Source of the DNA: Baylisascaris procyonis
Lineage: Eukaryota > Nematoda > Chromadorea > Rhabditida > Ascarididae
NCBI GenBank assembly: GCA_037389465.1
Contig: JAZARR010000054.1
Span: 56,135 to 120,134, forward strand
Direction of reading: 5' to 3'
DNA: 64,000 nt
Position numbers and translations under genes: made by a program
The notes under the pieces: model-generated
Database searches by the model: none
The model's input: the letters and a program-made list of their open reading frames with translations, nothing else
Told to the model about the DNA's origin: nothing
Part shown: positions 26,601 to 37,820 of the stretch, piece after piece
Layout of the letters: every line of letters starts with the position of its first letter
Numbering within the stretch: position 1 is the stretch's first letter

Positions 26601-29600
26601 TGCATATTTCTAAATTTGCATATTTTTTACCTTAAGTCGATCGATTTTTTTACCATTGAATTCATTTAGTTCCGTCTTTATCGCATAATATTCGGTAGTG
26701 CCAATCTTTTTCGCCTTATAAACATCACCAAAACCACCAGATCCCAATAATTGTTCCACTATATATCTGCAATATTATTGGTATTTAAATTCAAAGTTAG
26801 CAACGAATTTTGTTATGTCTCATTGTTCAATGATTCTCTAATTGTATTTTTTATAAGTTATTTATTATATTGTTGCATGTGCAATGTTCATTGATACCTA
26901 AATGCAAAATTGGCAATGAATTTTATTTTTTGCATCACTACTCAACGATTTCATCTATTCGGAAATTTTCAGCTATGATGACTTAATAGCATTTATTTAG
27001 CTAATAATCCGATGTGGAGGAATTCGTTGTTTTGATTCCTCCTCTCATTTTCTTCTCTAGATTTATTTTATCCTCATCAAGCAGCTAACGTTCATAACTA
27101 TCGTCATGGAGTTGAAATTTTTCTTAAAAAATCTTTTGTTAAATCTCATTGTTAAGTAGCAATAAATTGATACTTTTATAAGCATTTTGCTTCATATATA
27201 AGGAAGAAGTATAGGAGCAATTTGTGTGGTCTTATATAGGATTCCGGAGTTAACTTCCGTGGGATTCTGTAAGAACATTTTTTGACGAAATAGAGAAGAG
27301 AATAGCGATTGATCGTAAATTTCTATTAATCTATTCAAAAATTTTTCGAGTAGAAATACTTACTTGCCATTGTTACAACGTATTTCGGTACCTTCACTCA
27401 ATTTTGGTCTATCTTTTTTACTGAGTTTCTTATATTGTTTCTTTTTATCACCACTTTTTTGATCCTATAAAATACACTATTGAAGTGTTTCTCAAAGAAA
27501 TATATTCGTTCTTAAGTGGAATTTTTAGCGATAAGAAAATCTTCGGAAGAGAATACCGCAATTACAAATTGAAGATATATTTAAGCATTTCTATAAAGTT
27601 GCATCATTTAAATCAATCTTTTTTCATAAGTTAGTATAAAGTCATCTAATAACGGTTTATGGTGGTATTTTTCCTGAGAGTTGTCATATAAAATGTGCCT
27701 TGTTGATTGGGAAAGATGTATATTTTCTTTTTATCTTTTCATAAATTTTAATTTCTAAAATAAATCGAATTATATTAATGAAAAAAAAAACACCGGTGGC
27801 TATAAAATATCAGCGTAATTCAGATGTCCTCCTCATAAACCTCATCAAATTCGATCTTTTACGGGCAAGGAATGCTTCACTAACTTCACCTAGATATAGA
27901 TGCGTCTCTCGGCTACCTTTATTCCTCCTCTTATTTGCGCTACTATCATTTTTTCTACTCTCCATGCCTACAATCAATTGTTTATTGGCGGGAATTCCCG
28001 GTTTTTGTAGACGCGCTAACATTCACCAATTCATTGATGACTATATTAGAGAATAGGCATAGATCATTTGAATCAATACGTAAATAGAATCTAACAAATG
28101 TAATAAGAATATATGCAATTTATTATCTAATGCCGAATAGAAGCAGCTTTCAAATAATGTCAATAACAAACTTTTTCCTCTAGATTCATCCTTAATGGCG
28201 CTTTTTGATAAGAAATATGTTTTTCTTTAGCTGTCTCGATTTCATCATTTAAAGTATGTGTTTTTTCTGCAAAACGAATTTAAAAAAATTCTTAGTCGAA
28301 TAATACAACTATACTATTAAACAATTGAAGATTTTTATTACAATTTTTAATTCAAAAAATTTATAATATTTCATTAATTCATAATAAAAATAATTCATAA
28401 TATTCAAAAACTTTTATTAATTCACTAATGAAAGTGGATTTTAACATTATAGTTTAAAATAGGAGAGATTTGTGTATCAAATAATATTACAATTTTTCAG
28501 CCAAAAATTATTTGAAATTCTTTGATGGGTTTTAGTTTTTTAGCCGACTCGATTGATTCACTTAAATATGAATTAAAATTATCTATTTGATTGGGAATTT
28601 AGTAAATAAACGGATTTTTCTTTTATAGAGCGCTTAGTGCGATATCTTCCCAATGTTAATGAGTTATTAGCATATATATATATGGATAGTATATTTCATC
28701 AATCAATTTAGAATTATTGCTGTAAGAAAAAATATCGTAAAAAGCAATATCTAAATCTATAAAATCTCGGTTTTACAATTAGTGTGATGCTGCTAATTCT
28801 GGGAAATTATTTATTTTAAGATTATTCAAAGTCTACTATGATGAAATTTTCAAAAATAGTTTATAGGTGGATTTATGGATTAGAGTTCTAAAACGTTGGT
28901 GAAATGCTATACATTAGTGAAATGAATTTTATTTGATTAAAAAAACCTCTTTATATTATTTAATTAATATTTATGTGATTCATTGAAATTATCATATGCA
29001 AATTATTATCATATGCAAATTATTATTATATGCAAATTAATCATATATGATAAAATAGCTCGAGATGAAATGATTCACCCTATGCGTAATATTAGAGATG
29101 AAATTTTATTAGAGAGGAATTATTCATGAAAGAGAGTAACTGCTGGTTTTGGAATATGAAATGATTGAAAGTAATTTACTCTTTCGAAATTTTCTTGTTG
29201 TTACTTTTCGACCACTCTAAATGATTATTTTTCATTAATAATAATTGTTATATTAATAAGAATTCTAAAATTTCTAGTAAATATTTTTAGTTGCATTCAA
29301 ATATCAGCTAAACATTCTCATTTCGATGATACTCTATGCTTCATTCAACTATTTTCGATATTCATAGCTACGACGTTTATCATGAATAGAATTAGAACGA
29401 ATCCAAATTATGTAATATTAGCATTTATTTGATTGACTTAGCCATTGGTCATTTGATTTGTTGACCACTTGACCATTAAGTAGATTGTTGAATTTATTGA
29501 ACATTCAAATGATGAAATGCATCGAAATGTGTAGTCATTTTAAATGATTCTATATATCGTTTGGGAATTAATGACTCGAAATTAAGTTAACATTTTGCTA

Positions 29601-29932
29601 GGAATTCATATCAGCCGAATCTTTAAAAAAATGTTTAATGCGAAATTTAATTTTGAATCGAATTTAGATGACCGATTATATCAAATGAATTTTTATCAAA
29701 CAATGAAACTAAACCAATAAAAATGCATAAAGATATATACTAATGAATTCATCGTATCTAAACTATGCGGCTTTCAAATGAAAACTCATTGAATTGAATT
29801 AAACCTATAGAAATGTGAAACCTTTTTCACTATTCCTGAATCGTTTGAACTTTCACCATTTCCGTGTACTTTTCTTCTGGTTATCGATAGACGTGACGAA
29901 CTACCTCGAGAATGATTTTTATTCGGTGCCAT
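21687..29932 (-). CDS. CK1/TTBK-like protein kinase B (12 coding exons plus stop exon)
   Basis: Paralogue of kinase A in tandem, same orientation. Exons 5'-3': 29932-29822, 29216-29180, 28266-28172, 27464-27364, 26766-26631, 26101-25929, 25331-25140, 24471-24387, 23815-23692, 23287-23187, 22294-22133, 21924-21817. The frame closes with TAG at 21689-21687 just after an acceptor. Lengths of exon 2 and exons 5-10 equal those of A, and all phases agree, giving 475 aa. Motifs: P-loop GSGGFGDVYK (123-132), K145, HRDIKPQN with D245, DLG with D266, and GTVRYASRNCH. The N-terminal ~110 residues are basic and poorly conserved with A except NDSGI-x-KK. Exons 11-12 add a charged tail: QPFDWVGKVIDKTDRE, then a K/E/N-rich end. 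The nematode TTBK-like expansion is typical; the substrate is unknown. Confidence 0.9.
22355..22440. repeat. (TA)n microsatellite, ~86 bp
   Basis: Pure TA repeat in intron 10 of kinase B. Its apparent tyrosine/isoleucine frames are artefacts. Confidence 0.98.
22624..22655. repeat. (TA)n microsatellite, ~32 bp
   Basis: Pure TA repeat in intron 10 of kinase B, 180 bp from the longer array. Confidence 0.97.
23615..23666. repeat. (TA)n microsatellite, ~52 bp
   Basis: Pure TA repeat starting 25 bp past the donor of exon 9 of kinase B, so within the first part of intron 9. Confidence 0.97.
28996..29037 (+). promoter_or_regulatory. three ATGCAAAT octamers at 17-bp spacing
   Basis: ATGCAAAT at 28996, 29013 and 29030, in a short degenerate tandem repeat in intron 2 of kinase B. 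The octamer is the classical POU-domain site, but in such AT-rich DNA the repeat itself may explain it. Confidence 0.4.
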
Positions 29933-29944
29933 TTTTAGTGAACG

Positions 29945-29946
29945 CT
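29945..29946 (-). promoter_or_regulatory. probable SL trans-splice acceptor of kinase B
   Basis: TTTCTTTTTCCAG on the minus strand ends 12 nt before the start codon, mirroring the acceptor placed 9 nt before the kinase A start. Confidence 0.5.
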
Positions 29947-31640
29947 GGAAAAAGAAATCGGAAATATTGCTTATATTCAATGGTAAACAATAAACCTATA
30001 AGGTGAACAATTGAGATGATGATATAGATTTCTGGAGTGTTCGGTAAATTAAAATGCCTGCAGAATTATTAAAATGTATGCTGTTACTGCATTAGCAGCT
30101 CATAGAAACCTGTTTGATTCCTGAGAAACTAATTAAGAGTTGTAACGACGTCTCGATCTTTGGACACATATTTTTTCAGAATGTTTTGAAAATTTTACTA
30201 AAACTTCTTCAATTTTTGCCAGTCGGAAGCATTTAAGTACGATGATTCGACTTACCTCTTGAAAGTTCACCACTGTCAGAACCTATATGGGAAATAAAAT
30301 TGCTTCGCCAAATGAAGCAACCGCCTCGCACAAATAAAAATATGAATATGAAGTATGAGTGATTCGTATTTCAAATGGTTGTAACCTTATTCCAATTTTG
30401 TAGTTCTTTTTTTTGTATATACGAGTGAGATTTGACATAATATGTAAATTTCTAGCATTTATATTTGCACAGAATCAAATATGAAAGGAGTGGAGAGTAA
30501 TAATAAGGCCACGATAAATTACACAGTATTTCAGTGTGAATAGAGTGATATGAACACCATGAAAAGATAGAGGATAGAAAATTATGTGATGAAAAATCGA
30601 TGAAATGGGCAATAATCCTCGGAGCGTCGATGATTGATCGCTTGATTTGAAGTCCTCCCACCACCCCCTCTCTCTAGCCCGAGGCTATCCCCAAACGTAT
30701 CGAAGTTGATTGTTTCATAATTAACATAGCATTTGAGTGATGTTTGTGGAAATATTCTTTCACATTGGCCAATTGGAGCATCTAAATCCCGTGCTGGTTT
30801 GGTGCAGTGGTAGTATCACGCGTTAACGTTTAATGCGTCGAAAGTTCAGTGCCCGTTGATCGCACGCCAGCTCCGCGTCGAACCATTTGTCGATAGAGCG
30901 GCGTTCATTTGTGCGTAAATAAATGGGTATAGCAACTGACGTCCGCTTGAAAATAGTGGTCGTCATACAAAAGCTCCTGTACAATCACCTTTACTATGGT
31001 CGTCTCCTTCCTCTCTCCCTGTCAGCTGAAGCGGCATTGATATGGTGGGATGGTGATGTGGTGGGTTGTCTTGAAAGTAAGGGCCATCCCAATTACTCTA
31101 AAAATTCCATGAAATTAGTACTGTTGGAGTTAGTCAAACAAGTTAGTGAGTTGGAAATCAGCGATTTGCAAGTAAATCCGTTCATATTCGTGAGGAGGAA
31201 GATGTGTCTCTGATATTGCTATCGGCAATAAGTTGAAATTTAGTATTCCAGTGAGAGGATGGAAAAAGTTGCATATACCATTAGCTTTTTACTCCCGTTT
31301 GAAGCATTTTTCCTATTGCTAATTTCTTCGACAATTTGTGCTTATGCATACATATGTACGTGTCTATCTATGTGTGCCCGTGTGCACTAAACTTAGTCAT
31401 TTATAGAGATAAAGCCTGAGGTGGAGCTTTCAAAATAAGGAGCTTCTCAACGCATCTTTTACTTCAGAAAGTCATTCAATGATTGGGATCAGATCAAAGC
31501 AGAATGCAAATGCAGTGAACGCATAAGTTGATCTTTTTTCAGCGTTTCTCAAGCCTCTTTCAGAGTTTCGTTTGTATAGCGCCAAGCATAGCTTAGTCAT
31601 TTGTAGAGATTTAAATAAACCTCCTTCCTTATCAATAGTT
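29947..31640. other. region upstream of kinase B
   Basis: It contains a tRNA-like fragment at about 30797-30880 (A-box-like GGTGCAGTGGTAG and a weak B-box) and a GC-richer stretch at 30923-31174. That stretch is open on the plus strand for 84 codons up to a GTAAAT donor-like site. I could not assign the stretch to a gene. Confidence 0.35.
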
Positions 31641-31662
31641 TATTACAAATTACGAATTAGGC

Positions 31663-31860
31663 GATCCAACAGAATGCATCCGAATCAAATTAGGTGATTC
31701 AACAAAATACGCTCGAACCAAATCAAATGATCTAGGAGAATGCGTCCGAGTCAGATCAAATGATCTAACAAGATGCTCCCGAATCAACTTGAATGATCCA
31801 GTAGAATGCGCCCGTTTCAAATTATATGATTCAAGAGAATCGGCCCGAACGATTTTCTTA
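31663..31860. repeat. 33-bp tandem repeat, six diverged units, open in one frame on each strand
   Basis: Units start at 31663, 31696, 31729, 31762, 31795 and 31828, exactly 33 bp apart with many substitutions but no indel. On the minus strand the unit codes an 11-residue pattern R-x-H-S-x-x-S-F-x-L-x. On the plus strand it codes D-x-x-E-C-x-R-x-K-x-N. Neither frame has an ATG nearby. It is either an exon of a repeat protein or an old minisatellite. Confidence 0.85.
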
Positions 31861-31979
31861 TTTCTTGAGTGTTAGTGAATTGCAAAAAGTGTCTATTGAA
31901 TGGTGTAAAATATTTAAATACGCAAAATTATGCGTTGGTGATAGAGTAGAGTAGAAAGGAATTCGTAGAGAAATTTGAA

Positions 31980-32069
31980 ATGGTGATCGCTTACGAAGGG
32001 CAACAAAAGATAACGAGGCTGTTAGATCTGCCTTTGAGCGATGAGCTGGAAAGCAAAAACTTGAGGCAA
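31980..32069 (+). CDS. candidate exon of an unrecognised plus-strand gene
   Basis: 30 codons from an ATG at 31980 to a GTGATT donor-like site (MVIAYEGQQK...ESKNLRQ). The frame is also open about ten codons further upstream. Composition is soluble-protein-like (Leu, Glu, Asp, Lys) and less AT-rich than the flanks. It could be the first coding exon of the gene whose 3' part is at 56009-62870, but nothing links them directly. Confidence 0.35.
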
Positions 32070-33030
32070 GTGATTTTCCCTTCTAGCATTAATTACTAAT
32101 CCTTCATTCCCCCATTTTTCTTTATCCTTCAATATTCACTCATTTAGGCACTTATAAATGCTATTGCTTTATCCCATAGAATCTTTCTACTCATTGATGT
32201 TTCGGCTTTATTTTGATCACTAATAGTTGGTTTATATTGTGACAATAAATCGTTATAATTGTGCACGCTGAAAGGATTTGATCACCCGAAGGGGACAACA
32301 AAAAATTTCGCATAGATCATTCTATTTTCTATATTCTCAAATGGGATAGATAAGAATATAAAAAAATAAGCGATATCTTATTGCGTTCTTTTATTTCGCT
32401 CGTATATTATCTTCTAGTGTTGTTGATTTTCTTTTATCATCGAACTGCATCAGTTGTATTTCGACTTTTTACGTCATTTATTCTTTTGAATTGTGTACTG
32501 ATTTTTCCAAAAAAAACCCCGGGATTGATTTTAGGACGGATGCTATTTTCTAAAAAAATCGAAATAGTCTATATCGTTTAAGTTAGTTAAAGAATAATTT
32601 GAAAAATAGATAAGTGTAATATGAAAAAAAAAAAATTATAACCTAAGTAGCAGGAAATTTTTTTAAAGTATAATTTTTGATATCTGGCGCTAATCTATCG
32701 TTTGACGTCAATTATAAGCTGCTATGGTAAAATTTATTTTGCCGAATTCGGTTAGTTTTACGTTGCATCGCCTAAGAGTTGAATTGTTGAAAAGGCTTCA
32801 ATTTCCGCTCTTTTAACCCTATTTTCAATGCTTTTTTTTCATTTAGGCATGTCTTAGAAATATTATATATGAAAGAAGCTTAAATAACTGTATTTTGCGA
32901 ATATCAGTTTTTTGAACGAAAGCGATCCTAGCCCCAAATATATGAATGCTAATTAAATATACTGCAAATAGGCGGAAATATAGACGAACACCGGTACTAA
33001 TCTAAAAGATGAATGATGAGTTGTTTGCAG

Positions 33031-33139
33031 CGGTTGTCATATTTGGCACATCTTACAAGCAGTGCTGACAGCCGTTATGAAGAACAAGGACGACCAGATC
33101 GATGACTTACCACAGTTTTTAGTTTTGCCTAACAATTGA
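33031..33139 (+). CDS. candidate exon after a TTTGCAG acceptor
   Basis: From the acceptor at 33029-33030 the plus strand reads 35 codons to TGA (GCHIWHILQAVLTAV..., then QIDDLPQFLV). The hydrophobic/charged pattern looks helical and genuine. It needs a phase-2 upstream exon, which the 31980 exon does not supply. No good donor is present, so it may be a terminal exon. The minus strand offers a strong donor-like GTAAGT within it, so orientation is not certain. Confidence 0.3.
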
Positions 33140-35248
33140 GTTGCTTGAATTGCTCCGAGTGTTTTTTATTGGGAATATTTCTACATAGTGTGAAATCTTT
33201 GTTGAACAAACCAATAAACAACCACCTCTAGTTGCTATTTATGGACTATGCTGGTGAAAGGTTTATAACAGCTGTGAGGTAGAAGGTTCACGCAGAAGAC
33301 TTCTAGCAGACAATAACTTCGCCCCCCCTCGCCTCCTTCCTGCCACCACCTTGTTGAACTAAACGCTTTTTTGAGCGAAGTCTGATGTTTAGTAATGGTG
33401 GAATGTTATTGATGAGTTGAAAAAAAAGAAAGATCTATACTCTGCGCTGCAACTGCTTGTAATTTTATTCGCTATGTTTTCGGTGTCATTTTTTTCGTTA
33501 AGTGTATACGCGTGGTTTGGTGAATAAGATAGCATGCTGCTGATTTACATGGTTTTATCACATGGCATTTAGATTTTCCTATATTTCATGCTTATAATTT
33601 CTATGATTTCAACGAAAAAACTATCAAATCTTGTAAAAAAAAGAAATTTTTCCTCAAATTTTAAATTTTTATAAAATTTATTGTTAAATATGGGATATAA
33701 TCGTTGTAATATATAGCTAGACATTAAAATGGTCGGTAATTGGCCATCGAATCAATCATTACTCTTGATCACCTTTTTCTTAGCAATAATTGCTTAAGCC
33801 ATATTAAATGTTCATAATTTTATCGAACTTTTTATATAATAGAATTAATATATTTATTACAGAAAATCATTTTCTTTAGTATAGTTGTAAGAAATTTTTT
33901 TTTCTCAGCTGATAAAATTTTTTCCCAGTCTATAAAATTTTTTTTTTCAACGTTCGAAAATCATAAAAATTTCTCATCGTTTTTCCTTCGCTATCCATTT
34001 AAATGCATTAATGGTGGTCGATATAGCTGAGATGTTAGTTTCTGTAAGGAATTAGCGTTTCGCAAGAAAATTACTGAGTGTTCCATTTGCTTGATTCACT
34101 TTCAGCCAAACATATATGTATGTATGTGACAACTACAATATGCTTGAATGCGTTCAATATTTTGCATTCGTTTCTTTCGTTCTTTTTTTTCGCTGTACAT
34201 GAAGGATATTATTTTTTTTGACGATTATAATTTCATCGAGATTTTTTTCCCCGTCGGGTAAAATAAACTTTCCCATAAGTATTCTAATGAGATTTTGCGA
34301 TGTTGATATTATTTTATTGCTAAAAGAGTCGATGAAAATAGCACTTTGATACATTTTTGATAGTTTTATTTATTTATTTGGTTATTTTCTAAAGAAGTTT
34401 TTCAAAAATTCACATTATTTATATTTTGCAATTTATTTTTGAGTAGTTTTTGCTGCAATTTTTTAAATTAAAAAAAAAAATTCCATTTCTTAGTACGAAG
34501 AATAAAATCCATAAGTTTCTAATTCGCTCAGAATAAACTTTTGCTTGATTTTTTTTCAAATTCCTGAAAACTGTTGCATTCAGCACTAAACTGTTTGACT
34601 ATACTGTTCACTAACGACTATACTGTGTTGAGGTTGTCGGTTCTTGCACTTTTCACTATACTGTTCGCGTTGCGTTGGTTGGCGGCCATAGACTATTTCA
34701 AGAAAATTATTGCAATTTCTGAAAAAAAAAGAAAATTGCTGACAGCTGGCTGCTCCTAAAAAGTTTCTACTTAACATTTTTTTTTTTTTTGGAAACAGTT
34801 AACGCGTATCATGAACGATTAAAATGATTGAAGAATTTGTCGGTAAATTTTACGATCAAAATACCATAAAATATGAATCATTCGAGAAATGTGTTCATTT
34901 GTTTGCCAATTATGAAAAAAAAAACAATGTATTTTTATTAATATTTGTTATTCTTTTCTTCTTTTTGCAAATAAAATTCAATGCTAATATGCAAATTTTT
35001 CTTTTTTTTTTCTATGAGAAGTTGTAAATACGGTAAATGCAGTGAAGAAACGTTAGATAAATAAGATCCTAAATGGAAAAAAAAACTTAATGGTGTCAGA
35101 TTTATCTCAGATTTAATTTGCACAATTTCTTCCTAGAGACCTGAATTATATTCTATTTTTAGTCTAATCTCTGATTTCCCTGTTATATTTTCCCGGTTAT
35201 TCGTATCAATGATGTAGTTAAATAAAATTCGATACACTACTCGTAAAA

Positions 35249-35375
35249 CATTTGATCTAAAATGTGTCACATAATATGTAAAGTTGTTTTATGATCTCCC
35301 TTAAAGGTTACATTAAGTAAGCATTTGATCTAAAATGTGTCATAATACATAAAGTTGTTACATGATCCCTCTCAA
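35249..35375 (+). repeat. diverged 73-bp-period direct duplication
   Basis: CATTTGATCTAAAATGTGTC starts at 35249 and again at 35322, and each copy continues with a related TAAAGTTGTTxxATGATC segment. Confidence 0.8.
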
Positions 35376-35875
35376 AAGTCACACATATGTAATGATCTTG
35401 GAAGATCACAAGTTCAATGTGTAGACAATATGTTAACGAACGCAACATTCGCCTCAGTGTTCTCTGTTGAAGTGATCGCTGATGGTTGCTCTTATCTTTA
35501 TTTCTCTATTATTGTTATTTATTGATATAAATGTTATTGATATATAATTCTACTCATCAATCAATTCCCATTTTAGTTAGATGTTATTTAAAAGAAATGA
35601 AAATGTGTAGTGGAAGACTCATGGGATAGATTCTTAGCGAAAATAAAACTTCTAGTACTTTCAAATGTGATTAACTATTTAAGCTTGTTTATATCGTCTA
35701 AGCTTTATGCTATATGCATTACAAAAATTGATGTTTTTAGTTGTTTTTATTATCTCGAATTGAGCATTTTAAAGATGCAATTCTAATGGAGAAAGGTTGA
35801 GCAATTTTCTAATTGAGTTTAATCGTGAGCATCAAAAATTAACAGTGAAATATTCCAGCAGTGAGATTAGATAGG

Positions 35876-35880
<5 letters not shown>

Positions 35881-35965
<85 letters not shown>
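35881..35965. repeat. (TA)n microsatellite, ~85 bp
   Basis: Pure TA dinucleotide array. Confidence 0.98.
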
Positions 35966-35967
<2 letters not shown>

Positions 35968-37781
35968 TTGCGAGTCTTAGTTTCACAGCATTAATTCCGA
36001 TATTTAGTCACTCTTGATAGATGCTGATCACGTTAAGTTGAAGGATTTTTATTGATCATTGATCTAAATCCTAAGCTTTAAGTTTACGATTAAAATTAGA
36101 ACCGCTTAGAGCATAATTAAATTCCGAATTATTCATGTGGAGATGGAGAATTACAGTATTTTTTTCTAGTGAATCCTTACAACTTTTTTTTTCAACATTT
36201 TTTCAATCTTGTCCATCAACTATCAAGTCTCTTTAGGAATATCAGCTAATATTTTGATTTCAACAGCATTACTCATAGTCTCATGTAGATTACTAATATA
36301 AAGGATAGGCAATCGAGGAGTTGAACATTACTCTTTTAAACAGTACCAGAACTAACTGCATGAGCTCCTCACATGTTCTAGCATTAGCCGCTTTCTGATT
36401 GAATCATATCTTTGGAAAATCTTCTAAGTTAGGATTGTCAAAGATTGTCATAGGTATGTAAAATCGACATTATCGAACGTTTAGTATGTTTCTTTGTTCA
36501 AATAATCTATTCAAGCATTCAGCACGCAAATTATCGTGTCAGTTACACTCGAAAATTGTTCTCTCTCTCGATATAATTTATCGGCTTCAACTATGATAGC
36601 TTGTGATCGTTGCAATAATTTTATGCGTGAATGATCGATCCATTGTGTGTGCCTGAAGTATTGCTTATACTGATTAGTGGAAAAAACACTGATATAAGGC
36701 ATAGATAAGCGTCTGATAACAATTATTGTAATTACATTTCGATCACACATTGCGCTTTCCTGACAAATTTCGCAAAATTTTTAAGCTTACAGTTTTCTTT
36801 TTTTTTTGGCCAAGACTTGCAGCTATTTTTGGTCACAATCTACAGCCTACTATTCTTAGCTAAGATTTACGGCTCAACAATTTAGCCAAAACTTGTGGCT
36901 TACAATTTTCGCACAAATTTGAAAGAATTTCAGCTGTCAAAATTGGCCAAAAATTGCGAAATACCCATTGAACCATATCAAATGCATCTACTTGCTTATA
37001 CAAATGGCACGGCTATTTGCTAAACAGCAGTGATTTACTGCATTTAACGCGACGCTTTCAAATGCTTAAAGCGTTTCAACTACTTGATAGATCGACAAGT
37101 TAGTATGGATCTTTGATTGTAAAGCGTTTTTTATAAATCAGACTTTTAAGTGCTTTCGCGATTTTTTTTTTTTTTTTGAAAAATCCATGACGCCATTCCA
37201 GGTGGCGAAAAAATATTTTCATGCAAAATTGTGCTGAATAATTATCGACCCGTCATGAGAATTTTCTATATTATATATACCTATTTCATTTTTATTAAAG
37301 AAAATTATTCAAAAATTCTCCTTGAATAAAGCGTTCTATTGATGGCAATTAAAAGGAATAGCCCATTCGATATAACTTCGGAAATCATGAAAGCTAGAGT
37401 AAAAGAATTTGTTGGTTATTATTGGTAAACCTTAGAGCTTTCATCTTTTCTCAGTTAGCGTTATCGTAACATTGATTCATTAACCTGCAAAGTGGAATAA
37501 CGAAAATTTAAGAATAATAGAAAATTTTTTAAAATATCCTATATTAGTTGAATTTTTATTTTACACTAGCTCAATCATAGAGAGGATGAAATTTTAAAAA
37601 AAAGCTTATTTGAATGATGAAGCTGATTGAAACATGACGTCACGATTGTGCGCATTTTACCTTTTTATAAAAAAATATATATTGTGAGACTAGTCGGTTA
37701 GATGAGCGAGAATGCAAAACCCTTAAATTGTCTCATTTCCTTTAGCACATTTCTTCGTTTGCCGTTTATTTCCACTTGCCT

Positions 37782-37820
37782 TTTCTTTTTCTTTTTCTTT
37801 TTCTTTTTCTTTTTCTTTTT
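37782..37820 (+). repeat. (TTTTTC)n microsatellite
   Basis: About six hexamer units of CTTTTT followed by a longer T run. It causes spurious Phe- or Lys-rich frames. Confidence 0.9.

Noticed and set aside
27790..28056. Frames on both strands in intron 3 of kinase B (92 aa plus, 70 aa minus)
   Set aside because: The minus frame is charged and the region GC-richer, but there is no phase-compatible acceptor/donor pair and no counterpart in kinase A.
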